This document shows, piece by piece, positions 26,772 through 33,280 of a stretch of DNA of 33,280 nt. The stretch is taken from the IMG/VR virus record IMGVR_UViG_3300008448_000349, positions 1-33,280 of that record. One strand, 5' to 3'. The position numbers and the translations under genes are program-made. How positions within the stretch are numbered: position 1 is the first letter of the stretch; every line of letters starts with the position of its first letter. The notes beneath the pieces are model-generated. The model made no database searches, had not been told where the DNA came from, and saw only the letters and a list, made by a program, of their open reading frames with translations. This DNA is from a virus.

Positions 26772-28379
26772 TCAAGGGCCTCCTATTGCAGGGGTTGGTG
26801 GTGAGACTGGAGCGGTAGCAAGTGTTCTAGTTGCTCTAGCAGTTTGAGTAGCTGCCTGTGCAGCTTGTGTTTGCAGTGCAGTTTGCTTTTTAGCTTCTGC
26901 TAACAGGAACATTTGTTGTGATGCAAATACACTACTTAAAATACCTCTAGTAAGTTCTGCATTTGCGGCCATGTATTCATTAGTAATGAACTGCCCACCT
27001 GCTTTTGGTGCGTCTATTTTTACAGTTTTAACTTGATCTTTATCATCTGAAAAAATCTCATAAAGACCCCAAATAGCAGCACCTAATGCAATTACGCCTA
27101 ACGCAATAGGTCCTAAAGATCCAAGAAGTCCAACACTAGCTACACCACCAGCAGCATTTGCAGCAGCCATAGCAGCTTGAGCAATTTTTATAGCATTTAG
27201 TGTGATTATTACACTTGTTATTAAACCCACAACCTGTAACCCAATTCTAAAACTAGAATCTACTGAGTTGACTACTTTTGCTATATTATCATTTAATCCA
27301 CGCAAACTATCTGCTATATCTTTTTGAATGTCATTTTGTCGTTTTAATGCGTCTGCTGCAACTTTAGGGTCAGTCATTTCTTGAGGGGTTAATCTAGCAA
27401 TCGCAGCAAAAACTGCACCCTCTTCCCCGTATAGCTGTTTAGCCAACGCAACCGCTTCAGCCTTGTTGAGCGCAGAAAACCCTGCAATTTGCTCTTCAAA
27501 GAATGCACCTGCTTTATCTGCAATTGCCTCTAAACCTTCCGCAGTTGGTTTTTCTAAAAATGTAGCTACTTCTCCAGAAATACCGAATCGTGCAAACTTA
27601 GCTATATTTCCACCTTTAGTGACTACATCAATAGCTTTATTAAATAGGTCAGCAGTTCCAGTTCCAAATTTTTGAACTAAGCCGATCATAGCCTGATTGA
27701 CATCAGCAGTAATTCCCATCAAACTAAAATCAGTAAATCGACTAGACAACTTGGACATAGCATCTACTAAATATTCAGTCGATATACCATATTCAGTTCT
27801 TGCTCGTTCTAATGCCTTAGCTAAGGTGTCCATCTGAGCTACAGATGTGCCTCCCATTACTTGGGATTGCCTTTGTAATTGAAATAGAGCTTCGCTGCTT
27901 TCGCCTACCGCTCGCATTTGCATGGCTAGGTTAAACGAATCTTTAGATAATCTGTATGTTCCCGTTTTTAATGAATCTATTGCAGTCTTTAATGCAATCT
28001 GTGGACCAAACTGCTCTGCGCCAGCAGCAACATCAGTGTTTTCTTTCAACACCGTCATATCTCGACTAAACGCTAATGATTGTTTATCTATTGCAGCAAC
28101 TATCTGTCTACGATCTTGAACCATTTGATTCATTTGCCCAATGAATCCAAAAGGCGTAGCTGATTTTAATCCAAGAATTCCAGTTAATTGACTAGTTAAA
28201 TTATTTTTTAATTTTTCACTAAGCTGATCTGCCCTATCTATAAGCCTTTGCCGATTCGCTCTTTCTCTTTCCTCCATGCGAAATCGAGTATCTTCTGCAC
28301 GCTCTACTAATCTAGCTTGTTCAGCAGTTTCAAGACGATTAGATATTTCTTGTAATATGTCTGCGGCAGAACGGGCCAT
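26772..28379 (-). CDS. Tail tape measure protein (gp29-like)
   Basis: A 535-residue, mostly helical protein. Residues 1-60 form a charged coiled coil (repeated R-x-E/E-E-R patterns). Residues 80-380 are Ala/Lys/Glu-rich helices. Two strongly hydrophobic stretches follow at about 379-399 (IGLQVVGLITSVIITLNAIK) and 413-441 (VGLLGSLGPIALGVIALGAA), then an Ala/Thr/Gln-rich helix and a Pro-rich end. Hydrophobic segments near the C-terminus are typical of tape measures, which are thought to enter the host membrane. T4 gp29 is 590 residues; at about 0.15 nm per residue this protein would set a tail of roughly 80 nm. AAGGA lies five bases before the ATG. Confidence 0.77.
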   Translation of the reverse strand: MARSAADILQEISNRLETAEQARLVERAEDTRFRMEERERANRQRLIDRADQLSEKLKNNLTSQLTGILGLKSATPFGFIGQMNQMVQDRRQIVAAIDKQSLAFSRDMTVLKENTDVAAGAEQFGPQIALKTAIDSLKTGTYRLSKDSFNLAMQMRAVGESSEALFQLQRQSQVMGGTSVAQMDTLAKALERARTEYGISTEYLVDAMSKLSSRFTDFSLMGITADVNQAMIGLVQKFGTGTADLFNKAIDVVTKGGNIAKFARFGISGEVATFLEKPTAEGLEAIADKAGAFFEEQIAGFSALNKAEAVALAKQLYGEEGAVFAAIARLTPQEMTDPKVAADALKRQNDIQKDIADSLRGLNDNIAKVVNSVDSSFRIGLQVVGLITSVIITLNAIKIAQAAMAAANAAGGVASVGLLGSLGPIALGVIALGAAIWGLYEIFSDDKDQVKTVKIDAPKAGGQFITNEYMAANAELTRGILSSVFASQQMFLLAEAKKQTALQTQAAQAATQTARATRTLATAPVSPPTPAIGGP

Positions 28380-28380
28380 G

Positions 28381-28815
28381 TTATTCCTTTATCTTTAATT
28401 TAGATTTATCTATCTCTATCCTATGCAATCCGGACATTGATTTTAATTTATAAGTCCTAAAATTGCTTTGTCCTAGAATTGCTTTTAAACTTTTTTGGAT
28501 AATGTAGTAGTTAGCAATTCCCTTATCTTTATATATACTTCTTAAAATAATATTCAAAACTGACTCAGAGATATTATCTAACTTAAAGCAAGAGACTAGC
28601 ATGTTATTTTGAGTGCTTAAAAACATGCCATTTCCTCGATCTGTTGAAACTACTAAAGTATTAACTAATTCACCACTATACCCAAATGTTATTACATCAC
28701 CGGGTGAGATATAACCCGAACTTTTAGCTATCAAAGAATAATGTTTAGTATCCTCATGATTAATTTTTTTTAAAAAATTATCAGATTCATACCTAAAATT
28801 AGGATTTTTATTCAT
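28381..28815 (-). CDS. Conserved-looking small protein before the tape measure
   Basis: A 144-residue protein I do not recognise. The centre is a small beta-rich domain: YISPGDVITFGYSGELVNTL (about 35-54), then V-V-S-T-D-R-G-N-G-M-F-L-S-T-Q-N-N-M-L-V-S. The PGD-x-(I/V)-x-F-x-Y element suggests a barrel such as an SH3-like fold. The C-terminal half is helical and then basic (ends KSKLKIKE). It is the first gene of the baseplate operon, one base before the tape-measure gene, and 11 bases from the start of a divergent plus-strand gene. It might be an assembly factor or a regulator; no evidence decides this. Confidence 0.6.
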   Translation of the reverse strand: MNKNPNFRYESDNFLKKINHEDTKHYSLIAKSSGYISPGDVITFGYSGELVNTLVVSTDRGNGMFLSTQNNMLVSCFKLDNISESVLNIILRSIYKDKGIANYYIIQKSLKAILGQSNFRTYKLKSMSGLHRIEIDKSKLKIKE

Positions 28816-28826
28816 ATAATATACTC

Positions 28827-29105
28827 ATGACAGATAATATAGACGAAAGCATAGTAGATTTTTTAGATTTAATTAACTTTACCCTTTCCGCTAAATTTGA
28901 AGAGAAATGGCGGCATAGATTTAGTTCTTCCTTTATAAAACTATTCCAACTTAAAATATTAGAAAGTATGGATAGCCAGAAACCATTAAAAAGAACTACA
29001 TTATATACCTACCTGACCAAGAGATGTAAATATTCATCTGATCAAGTAGATAATTTTTTTGAGGCTATAGAAATCGACTTGTACGACCCCTTAATTAAGT
29101 CTTAG
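28827..29105 (+). CDS. Small plus-strand helical protein, unknown
   Basis: A 92-residue protein, mostly helical, with a Phe/Leu-rich first half (SIVDFLDLINFTLSAKFEEK) and a second half KRTTLYTYLTKRCKYSSDQ followed by V-D-N-F-F-E-A-I-E-I-D-L-Y-D-P. The second half could be a small helix-turn-helix. It fills the space between two minus-strand genes, overlaps the 3' end of the nuclease gene by 11 bases, and has no ribosome site. An exact TATAAT lies at 28815-28820, so an mRNA from it would start at or next to the ATG. No -35 box is evident. I consider it a real early gene, at moderate confidence. Confidence 0.6.
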   Translation: MTDNIDESIVDFLDLINFTLSAKFEEKWRHRFSSSFIKLFQLKILESMDSQKPLKRTTLYTYLTKRCKYSSDQVDNFFEAIEIDLYDPLIKS

Positions 29106-29862
29106 TCTTTTTCTTAGCTTCATCTATACGACACTTGACATCTTCTGCGCTGTAGAACTCTGGGCACTTATCCTTGTACCCACACCAGTTGCAGAACTGA
29201 TTCCTGCTAGGAGCAAAATCAACCTTCTTACGCTTTCTAATATCCCAAACATCTTTTTGGACATCGTTTACATACTTGTGAATCTGTCCCGGAAGATAGT
29301 TAACATGAACAAAGTTATTGGTTAGCGGGTAGTAGTGTGCAGCGGTGATCTTTTGGACGGGGATATTGTAATGCTTGTGTATAGCGTAAGTGTACGCTTT
29401 TAACTGATCGTTGTTAAATAATTCTAATTTAGATTTCTCGTCCGCACCTGTCTTGTAGTCAATAATTAAGTAGTTACCTTGTTTAGATTTAATTATGCGG
29501 TCGATGACTACCCTCTGATCTGTCCCTTCCAGAAGTGAAACTTTAAAATCTGATTCAGTTCCGACTGTTTCCTCTAGTGTGGCGTTAAACCTTAGAAAAT
29601 TTTTAAGGCACACAGAAATCTTCTTCTCATAGCTATCATTGAAGGTATAGTTGGGGCGTTGTTCCTCAGCTATCTTAGCCAACTCATCATGAGTTTTAGC
29701 TGCAACACCCAACTCGAAGATCTTATGGATGTAAGACCCGAACTGCATGGCATCAGCGTTGACACCGCTTTCAGGGATTCGTTCATAGTACTTCAAGTAA
29801 AATTTCCAACCGCACTGCTTGTAAGTATCCCTCTTTGAGTGTGAAATCTCGCTTATGAACAT
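29095..29862 (-). CDS. Cas4/AddB-like PD-(D/E)XK nuclease with Fe-S cysteines
   Basis: A 255-residue nuclease of the PD-(D/E)XK superfamily. Residues are numbered from the ATG at 29862. H46 lies in GSYIHKIFE; D121 in VVIDRII; D135-Y-K137-T-G is the catalytic D-x-K; Q153 lies in DQLKAYTY. Four cysteines (C17 in YKQCGWK; C224, C227 and C233 in FCNWCGYKDKCPEF) match the iron-sulphur clasp of Cas4 and AddB. Such enzymes act as 5'-3' exonucleases in recombination or end processing. I chose 29862 because AGGAG lies six bases upstream; an ATG at 29880 would add six residues but has a poor site. The 5' end overlaps the divergent primase start. Codons are richer in C/G endings than in the structural genes. 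Confidence 0.9.
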   Translation of the reverse strand: MFISEISHSKRDTYKQCGWKFYLKYYERIPESGVNADAMQFGSYIHKIFELGVAAKTHDELAKIAEEQRPNYTFNDSYEKKISVCLKNFLRFNATLEETVGTESDFKVSLLEGTDQRVVIDRIIKSKQGNYLIIDYKTGADEKSKLELFNNDQLKAYTYAIHKHYNIPVQKITAAHYYPLTNNFVHVNYLPGQIHKYVNDVQKDVWDIRKRKKVDFAPSRNQFCNWCGYKDKCPEFYSAEDVKCRIDEAKKKTKT

Positions 29863-30862
29863 TGATATCTCCTGCTTCATTAAAGACTACCTGACAACCA
29901 AATTCTCAGGGAAATTTAAATTATCTAGTAATGGTAGGGAATTGATGATGAATTCCCCTGTAGACCCAACTGATAGAAAGCAGCACTTTTCTATCAATCT
30001 GGAAACAGGTCTGTGGCAGGACTTCCGTAAGGGCGAGAAGGGTAACTTCTACTTCCTCTATAGTTATCTAGAGGGGATCACATACAAGCAAGCTATTCAT
30101 CAAATCCAGATCCGTAGCCTGTACAAGCAGCCAGTTCAAGTCTCAGCTATTGAAGCTCCTTCAAGCTCTATACAGGAAGAGATTAAGAACTTCGTATCTG
30201 TGAAAGAAGATAAGCAACCAGAGTCGGAACTAGAGATCGCTGCTTACTTGTATCTAAGTGACAGAAAGATCCTTAATGATAAGTATCCCTTCTTTGTTGC
30301 AACTGCTGGACGGTTTCACGGGCGCGTGATCATCCCATTCTGGAGAAACGATGATTTGGTTTATTTCCAAGCTCGTTCTCTCATCGGGCAAAAGCCTAAG
30401 TACCTAAACCCCGGATCAGAGTTTGGCCTCAAGAGCAAAAGCTACCTTTTCCCATTCGATCTATCGGAGAAGTATGTAGTGATTTGTGAGGGTCCAACTG
30501 ACGCAATTTCTCTACAACTACAGGGCGTAAACGCAACTGCAACGCTAGGATGCTCAATCAGTCCTACTCAATCCAGAATGCTTGCAGGCTTCCAAGGTCG
30601 TATTATTGTAGGGTACGACAATGATGAAGCAGGAATTAATGGACTGAACAAGCTGCATCAAACTATCAATTGTCAGCGATTCCTTAATATCAGCTACTGC
30701 TTTCCAGACAAGAAATACAAGGACTGGAACGAAATGCATGTAAATAATATTAACCTCAGACAGTATGTAAAAGAGAACACCCATGAGTATGACCCACAGG
30801 TGTTCAAAATCCAGAACGAAATTTATAATATCAATTCACTATCAAGTTTAAATAATCACTAA
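29855..30862 (+). CDS. 61: DNA primase (DnaG core/TOPRIM, gp61-like)
   Basis: A 335-residue primase, close to T4 gp61 (342). The catalytic core reads GRFHGRVIIPFWRND (152-166), then Y-F-Q-A-R-S-L and KPKYLNPGSEFGLKSKSYLF, as in DnaG. The TOPRIM motifs follow: E212 in ICEGPTDAISL and D255/D257 in VGYDNDEAG. It would make RNA primers for lagging-strand synthesis with a gp41-type helicase. The N-terminal part aligns in pattern with the CHC2 zinc ribbon (SPVDPTDRKQHFSINLETG, W-Q-D-F-R-K-G-E-K-G-N) but the zinc-binding cysteines are absent. The start has no clear ribosome site. The 3' end overlaps the convergent structural gene by 32 bases. GC content reaches about 50% in places, against about 25-35% in structural genes. 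Confidence 0.9.
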   Translation: MNIDISCFIKDYLTTKFSGKFKLSSNGRELMMNSPVDPTDRKQHFSINLETGLWQDFRKGEKGNFYFLYSYLEGITYKQAIHQIQIRSLYKQPVQVSAIEAPSSSIQEEIKNFVSVKEDKQPESELEIAAYLYLSDRKILNDKYPFFVATAGRFHGRVIIPFWRNDDLVYFQARSLIGQKPKYLNPGSEFGLKSKSYLFPFDLSEKYVVICEGPTDAISLQLQGVNATATLGCSISPTQSRMLAGFQGRIIVGYDNDEAGINGLNKLHQTINCQRFLNISYCFPDKKYKDWNEMHVNNINLRQYVKENTHEYDPQVFKIQNEIYNINSLSSLNNH

Positions 30863-31760
30863 GGATTACTTGATTCAACACCGAATATTTCACTTGTATT
30901 TGATAAGCACCTGTCAAAGGTCCAAATGTTCCATTCAAGGTTGTTGGGAGTGTGTATAGAGCATTAGTATCCCAATTGAATATAATTGTGTTGTCTGAAG
31001 TAACATCAGTGTATGCGGAAGTATTTGCAAAAGCACTTACTGTTACGCGAGCGGGAAGTGTATAATCATCGTTCAATTTTACGATTTGAACTGATGGATT
31101 AACTATAACTGAATCTTTAAATAAATTCTTTATAGAAGAATCAATGTCTTTGTTTCCAAGGTTAAACTCTGTCATTACAGTTAGATCTACTTTAGATCCT
31201 AGTTTAACATTCTTGTTTCTAAGTTTATTTGATGTAGTAAGTAGAATAGGCTCTGTAACAGAGAATAGCGTATCATCATGTAATGTGAATTCATTGATGT
31301 ATACTGCGTACTCTGAACCTTGAGCCATTTTGACGGTCCAAACATCTATATAATTAGTTGTAGTGCTTGCTTGGTTAGGTATTGTTGTTCCGTTATAGAT
31401 TCCAGACAAGTCTACTGATCCATCCAATACTACTGCATATTGACCTGTTCCTAGTTTATAGATACCACTCGCGCCCGTGGAATAGTTGGATGTGTTAAAT
31501 GCAGTATTGGTTGTAGTAACTGACGAATTTGCAAAATTCATCAGAATAACACCACTAGCTAAGATTGGATCTATTAAGTTATCATCATCTAAAATTGTGT
31601 TAGGGCTTGTGTTAGCAGTAAGTTTGAAGATGCTTACAGAGCTAATTTGATATGGATCTTGATATTGTCCATCATTTACAAAGAAAGACCGGAGTGCAAC
31701 TTTTTGTAACACCCCCGGACGATTATGTCTTTCAACTACATCTATGTTGTTTATTTTCAT
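30831..31760 (-). CDS. Beta-rich virion structural protein
   Basis: A 309-residue protein with a conserved-looking start, VVERHNRPGVLQKVALRSFF followed by V-N-D-G-Q-Y-Q-D-P-Y-Q-I-S-S-V-S-I-F. The remainder is Thr/Ser/Asn-rich with many strands and ends VSAFANTSAYTDV...YQIQVKYSVLNQVILSDYL, which suggests Ig-like or fibronectin-like sandwich domains. There is no enzyme motif. The ATG lies one base after the stop of the -1 frameshift frame and behind AAGG, so translation is probably coupled to it. The 3' end overlaps the primase 3' end on the other strand. A tail or head decoration role is possible; the exact function is unknown. Confidence 0.65.
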   Translation of the reverse strand: MKINNIDVVERHNRPGVLQKVALRSFFVNDGQYQDPYQISSVSIFKLTANTSPNTILDDDNLIDPILASGVILMNFANSSVTTTNTAFNTSNYSTGASGIYKLGTGQYAVVLDGSVDLSGIYNGTTIPNQASTTTNYIDVWTVKMAQGSEYAVYINEFTLHDDTLFSVTEPILLTTSNKLRNKNVKLGSKVDLTVMTEFNLGNKDIDSSIKNLFKDSVIVNPSVQIVKLNDDYTLPARVTVSAFANTSAYTDVTSDNTIIFNWDTNALYTLPTTLNGTFGPLTGAYQIQVKYSVLNQVILSDYLNLIVN

Positions 31761-31761
31761 A

Positions 31762-31947
31762 TTAGCCCTTACTTCTTCTTTCTAGCTCATCCATCTCTCG
31801 CTTATATATTTGCAAGAAAAGAACTCGTTCTCTTAAAGTGGTAGACTTAACATCTTGATAAGTCATTCCAACCTTGCTTATTAATATATAGGCTTGGCTT
31901 AATAGAGTATCTAAATCTAAATTCTCTATTAGCTCACGGTAAAAAAA
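31762..31947 (-). CDS. Frameshift (-1) extension of the gp26-like gene
   Basis: A 59-residue open frame in the -1 register, entered at the T7 run at 31941-31947. It is closed by TGA directly before the T7 run and has no ATG near its beginning. It encodes YRELIENLDLDTLLSQAYIL, then I-S-K-V-G-M-T-Y-Q-D-V, then LRERVLFLQIYKREMDELER. The G-(M/I)-(T/S)-Y-x-x-(V/A) plus R-E-R helix resembles C-terminal parts of tail assembly chaperones. Slippage after FF would give a 301-residue fusion (242 + 59). It fills the gap up to one base before the next gene. An internal ATG at 31866 with AAGG nearby offers a 34-residue alternative product. Confidence 0.75.
   Translation of the reverse strand, partial: FFYRELIENLDLDTLLSQAYILISKVGMTYQDVKSTTLRERVLFLQIYKREMDELERRSKG
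31897..31947 (-). promoter_or_regulatory. Programmed -1 ribosomal frameshift signal
   Basis: The signal has three parts. A slippery heptamer T TTT TTT sits in correct phase (GAT TTT TTT ACC, bases 31947-31941). A 7-base spacer occupies 31940-31934. A stem-loop follows with arms GC-TAATAGAG (31933-31924) and CTCTATTA-A-GC (31907-31897): 8 perfect pairs, one bulged A, 2 more G-C pairs and a 16-base loop. These distances match the classical -1 frameshift architecture. The zero-frame stop TAA lies inside the 5' arm. Confidence 0.78.
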
Positions 31948-32666
31948 TCAGGGCCTATGGGTAGCCCAATTATGTTAGGCTGAGTACATTTTTCACAATC
32001 AAAACGAACCGTTGTTTGTACCCCGTACTCCTTAAGGCTGATTATATCTGTTATAGCATGCATATCTTTTAATGGTACTCTAGGATCACTGATAAATTTA
32101 GAAATAATAACAGGATCCTCTAAACCATTAATTGTGGTAATAAACCGCCAAACATTATCAAATAACCCAGTATCACTGGTTAGGTATTTTTCATCATCTA
32201 TTGTTGGAATCCTAACCTTAATCTTTAATTTAGTTACTGGGAGTTCGATTTCTGTTTCCGCCTGTATTTTATCATCTAGGAAATTAACAGGTAGGTCAGA
32301 CAAATTAAAATTAAGTTTATTCTCAGAAGCACACTTAACACAATTAACTGTCGCAGAATAACTATCACCGTAAGATATTTCTCTTAGTTTTAAGATAAGA
32401 TAAAGTTTATCTATAATTAGCAAATCTTCTATATTTACACCTTTTAAACATCTGGATAGAAGCACATTAATTACATCAGCCTTATTTTTCTTAGCCAATA
32501 CCATAGCCTTTTCATCCTCAAAGGTCATGGGCTTTAAGGTTATTCTGGCATTATTGTAAAACTTACTCTTAGAAGGAACTTCTACTACAGTTTCTATTTC
32601 TGTAGGCAAATTAGCAAACACATCATCCAAGTTAAAGGGTTTTCCTTCCGGAATATTATTAATCAT
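31929..32666 (-). CDS. 26: Baseplate hub assembly / tail chaperone protein gp26-like
   Basis: A 245-residue protein of the T4 gp26/gp51-type baseplate family. Typical features are a start with VVEVPSKSKFYNN and ITLKPMTFEDEKAM, a helical part with INVLLSRCLKGVNIEDLLII, then R-E-I-S-Y-G-D-S-Y and two Cys pairs, C109-x-x-C112 (NCVKC) and C224-x-x-C227 (DCEKC), which probably bind one zinc. T4 gp26 (208 residues) helps assemble the hub with the tape measure. It is the first gene after an exact late-promoter box; the ribosome site is weak (AAAGAA). The last codons contain the slippery T7 run that gives access to a 59-residue extension, as in other tail assembly chaperone pairs. Its location near uvsW recalls the T4 order uvsW-uvsY-25-26. 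Confidence 0.83.
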   Translation of the reverse strand: MINNIPEGKPFNLDDVFANLPTEIETVVEVPSKSKFYNNARITLKPMTFEDEKAMVLAKKNKADVINVLLSRCLKGVNIEDLLIIDKLYLILKLREISYGDSYSATVNCVKCASENKLNFNLSDLPVNFLDDKIQAETEIELPVTKLKIKVRIPTIDDEKYLTSDTGLFDNVWRFITTINGLEDPVIISKFISDPRVPLKDMHAITDIISLKEYGVQTTVRFDCEKCTQPNIIGLPIGPDFFTVS

Positions 32667-32732
32667 TATTTTATTCTTTCTTTTCTATAATATATAGTAT
32701 TATTTATACTTTAAGTATATTATAGCCAAAAA
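32667..32732. promoter_or_regulatory. Divergent promoter region between gp26-like gene and uvsW
   Basis: An extremely AT-rich 66-base gap between divergent starts. For the minus strand it holds the TATAAATA box at 32701-32708. For the plus strand a TATTAT at 32718-32723 is a possible -10 element only about 10 bases before the uvsW ATG. No -35 box or ribosome site is visible for uvsW, so its transcript may have almost no leader or may begin from another signal. Confidence 0.4.
32701..32708 (-). promoter_or_regulatory. T4-type late promoter box (TATAAATA)
   Basis: An exact TATAAATA on the minus strand, with the expected start near 32695 and a leader of about 29 bases before the ATG at 32666. 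A weak stem CTATA-TAT-TATAG (32697-32685) overlaps the predicted start. The intergenic position directly before a late gene supports the call more than the sequence alone. Confidence 0.72.
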
Positions 32733-33280
32733 ATGAAAATATTTATAAAAAATTTATCGTCCCGAATCGAAACTGATAATCCACGGCTACTTAAAGCTCT
32801 CGTAGATAGATATACTCACTCGATTCCGGGAGCTAATTATTCAAATGCATACAAGCGAGGACATTGGGACGGTAAAAAATATTTCATACACCCGCGCACG
32901 GGAGAGTTTAAAACAGGACTATTGGATCTAGTTTTAGCAGATTTAAAACTTATAGAGTGCGAGCCAGAACTTATCTACGAAGAACCAATAGAACCAAACA
33001 TTAAACTTCAAGATCATACCTTTGACGGATGGGATCTTCATGATTACCAAGAGGCTCTTGTTGGTCAGGCTCTAGATAATAAGCGTTGCGTAATAAAATC
33101 TCCAACAGGCTCTGGCAAGACATTGATCATGGCTTCGGTCATCAAGGCGTTCGGCCCACAGGCAAAAATCCTCTGTCTGTTCACCAAGAAACAGTTGATC
33201 AACCAGACATACGAGTTCTTGGTCAAGAAGTCCCCCGCAGGCGTAGAACTAACCAAGTCAAAGGAATTTTCCGTAGGAGT
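32733..33280 (+). CDS. uvsW: UvsW-like DNA/RNA helicase, 5' part
   Basis: The first 182 complete codons of a superfamily-2 helicase; the gene runs off the right edge. Residues 1-90 form a UvsW-type N-terminal domain (MKIFIKNLSSRIETDNPRLL, then Y-K-R-G-H-W-D-G-K-K-Y-F). A Q-motif-like LHDYQEALVGQAL leads to the Walker A SPTGSGKT (about 125-132), then motif Ia LCLFTKKQLINQTYEF. T4 UvsW unwinds R-loops and recombination intermediates and helps switch from origin to recombination-dependent replication. Base composition changes inside the gene: roughly 35-43% GC before the Walker A region and about 50% just after it. The ATG has no ribosome site. Confidence 0.92.
   Translation, partial: MKIFIKNLSSRIETDNPRLLKALVDRYTHSIPGANYSNAYKRGHWDGKKYFIHPRTGEFKTGLLDLVLADLKLIECEPELIYEEPIEPNIKLQDHTFDGWDLHDYQEALVGQALDNKRCVIKSPTGSGKTLIMASVIKAFGPQAKILCLFTKKQLINQTYEFLVKKSPAGVELTKSKEFSVG

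Noticed and set aside
29863-29880. Nuclease start at the ATG at 29880
   Set aside because: It has only a weak ribosome site and enlarges the overlap with the primase; the ATG at 29862 has AGGAG six bases upstream.
31762-31866. Independent 34-residue gene starting at the ATG at 31864-31866
   Set aside because: AAGG stands five bases before it, so it may be used, but the same frame is open for 25 more codons back to the slippery run. Frameshifting explains the whole space better.
32740-32747. Minus-strand TATAAATA inside the first codons of uvsW
   Set aside because: It is about 75 bases before the gp26-like ATG and within coding sequence; the box at 32701-32708 has the better distance. It could still act as a second start.

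Overview
The window is part of the genome of a contractile-tailed double-stranded DNA phage, a distant relative of the T4 superfamily. The evidence is a run of T4-type baseplate genes: products resembling gp25, gp6, gp53, the gp5 spike and gp26, plus a gp7-like protein with a P2 gpI-type domain. It also carries T4-type replication and recombination genes (a DnaG/gp61-like primase, a Cas4-like nuclease and the start of a UvsW-like helicase) and two well-placed TATAAATA late-promoter boxes. Structural genes are AT-rich, with A/T-ending codons. I cannot name the host. There are no tRNAs, insertion sequences or CRISPR arrays that I can see, and no gene-free stretch longer than about 170 bases.

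Layout, read in the direction of minus-strand transcription (right to left). (1) 33280-32733, plus strand: 5' part of a UvsW-like helicase, diverging from (2) 32666-30831, a late unit with a gp26-type baseplate assembly protein and a beta-rich structural protein. The 168-base space between these two genes is filled by a reading frame reached by a likely programmed -1 frameshift. (3) 30862-28827: a replication island with a plus-strand primase, a minus-strand Cas4-like nuclease and a small plus-strand gene, packed with overlapping ends. (4) 28815-2827: a tight minus-strand operon of 17 genes separated by 0-29 bases. It runs from a small unknown gene through tape measure, tube-initiator-like protein, gp53-like protein, large hub, spike, LamG protein, gp25, gp6, gp7-like, an RCC1-propeller protein and its small paralogue, a beta-helix protein and two large structural proteins, and ends in a PAAR spike tip. 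(5) 2746-1: a second late unit behind an exact TATAAATA box, encoding an acidic prohead-core-like protein and a series of small lysine-rich proteins.

How the parts work together: region 4 makes the baseplate, spike and tail-length ruler; region 2 probably supplies the tail assembly chaperone pair; region 5 looks like the prohead core and internal head proteins. Four products of region 5 begin with a short leader ending in a (L/I)-x-E|A/S site, which matches the T4 capsid-targeting leader and prohead-protease cleavage rule.

Most notable observations: a complete -1 frameshift cassette (T TTT TTT, 7-base spacer, stem-loop) at the 3' end of the gp26-like gene; a family of probable capsid-targeted proteins; a seven-repeat RCC1-like propeller inserted in a tail domain that also exists without it next door; and a primase whose N-terminal zinc-ribbon region has lost its cysteines.
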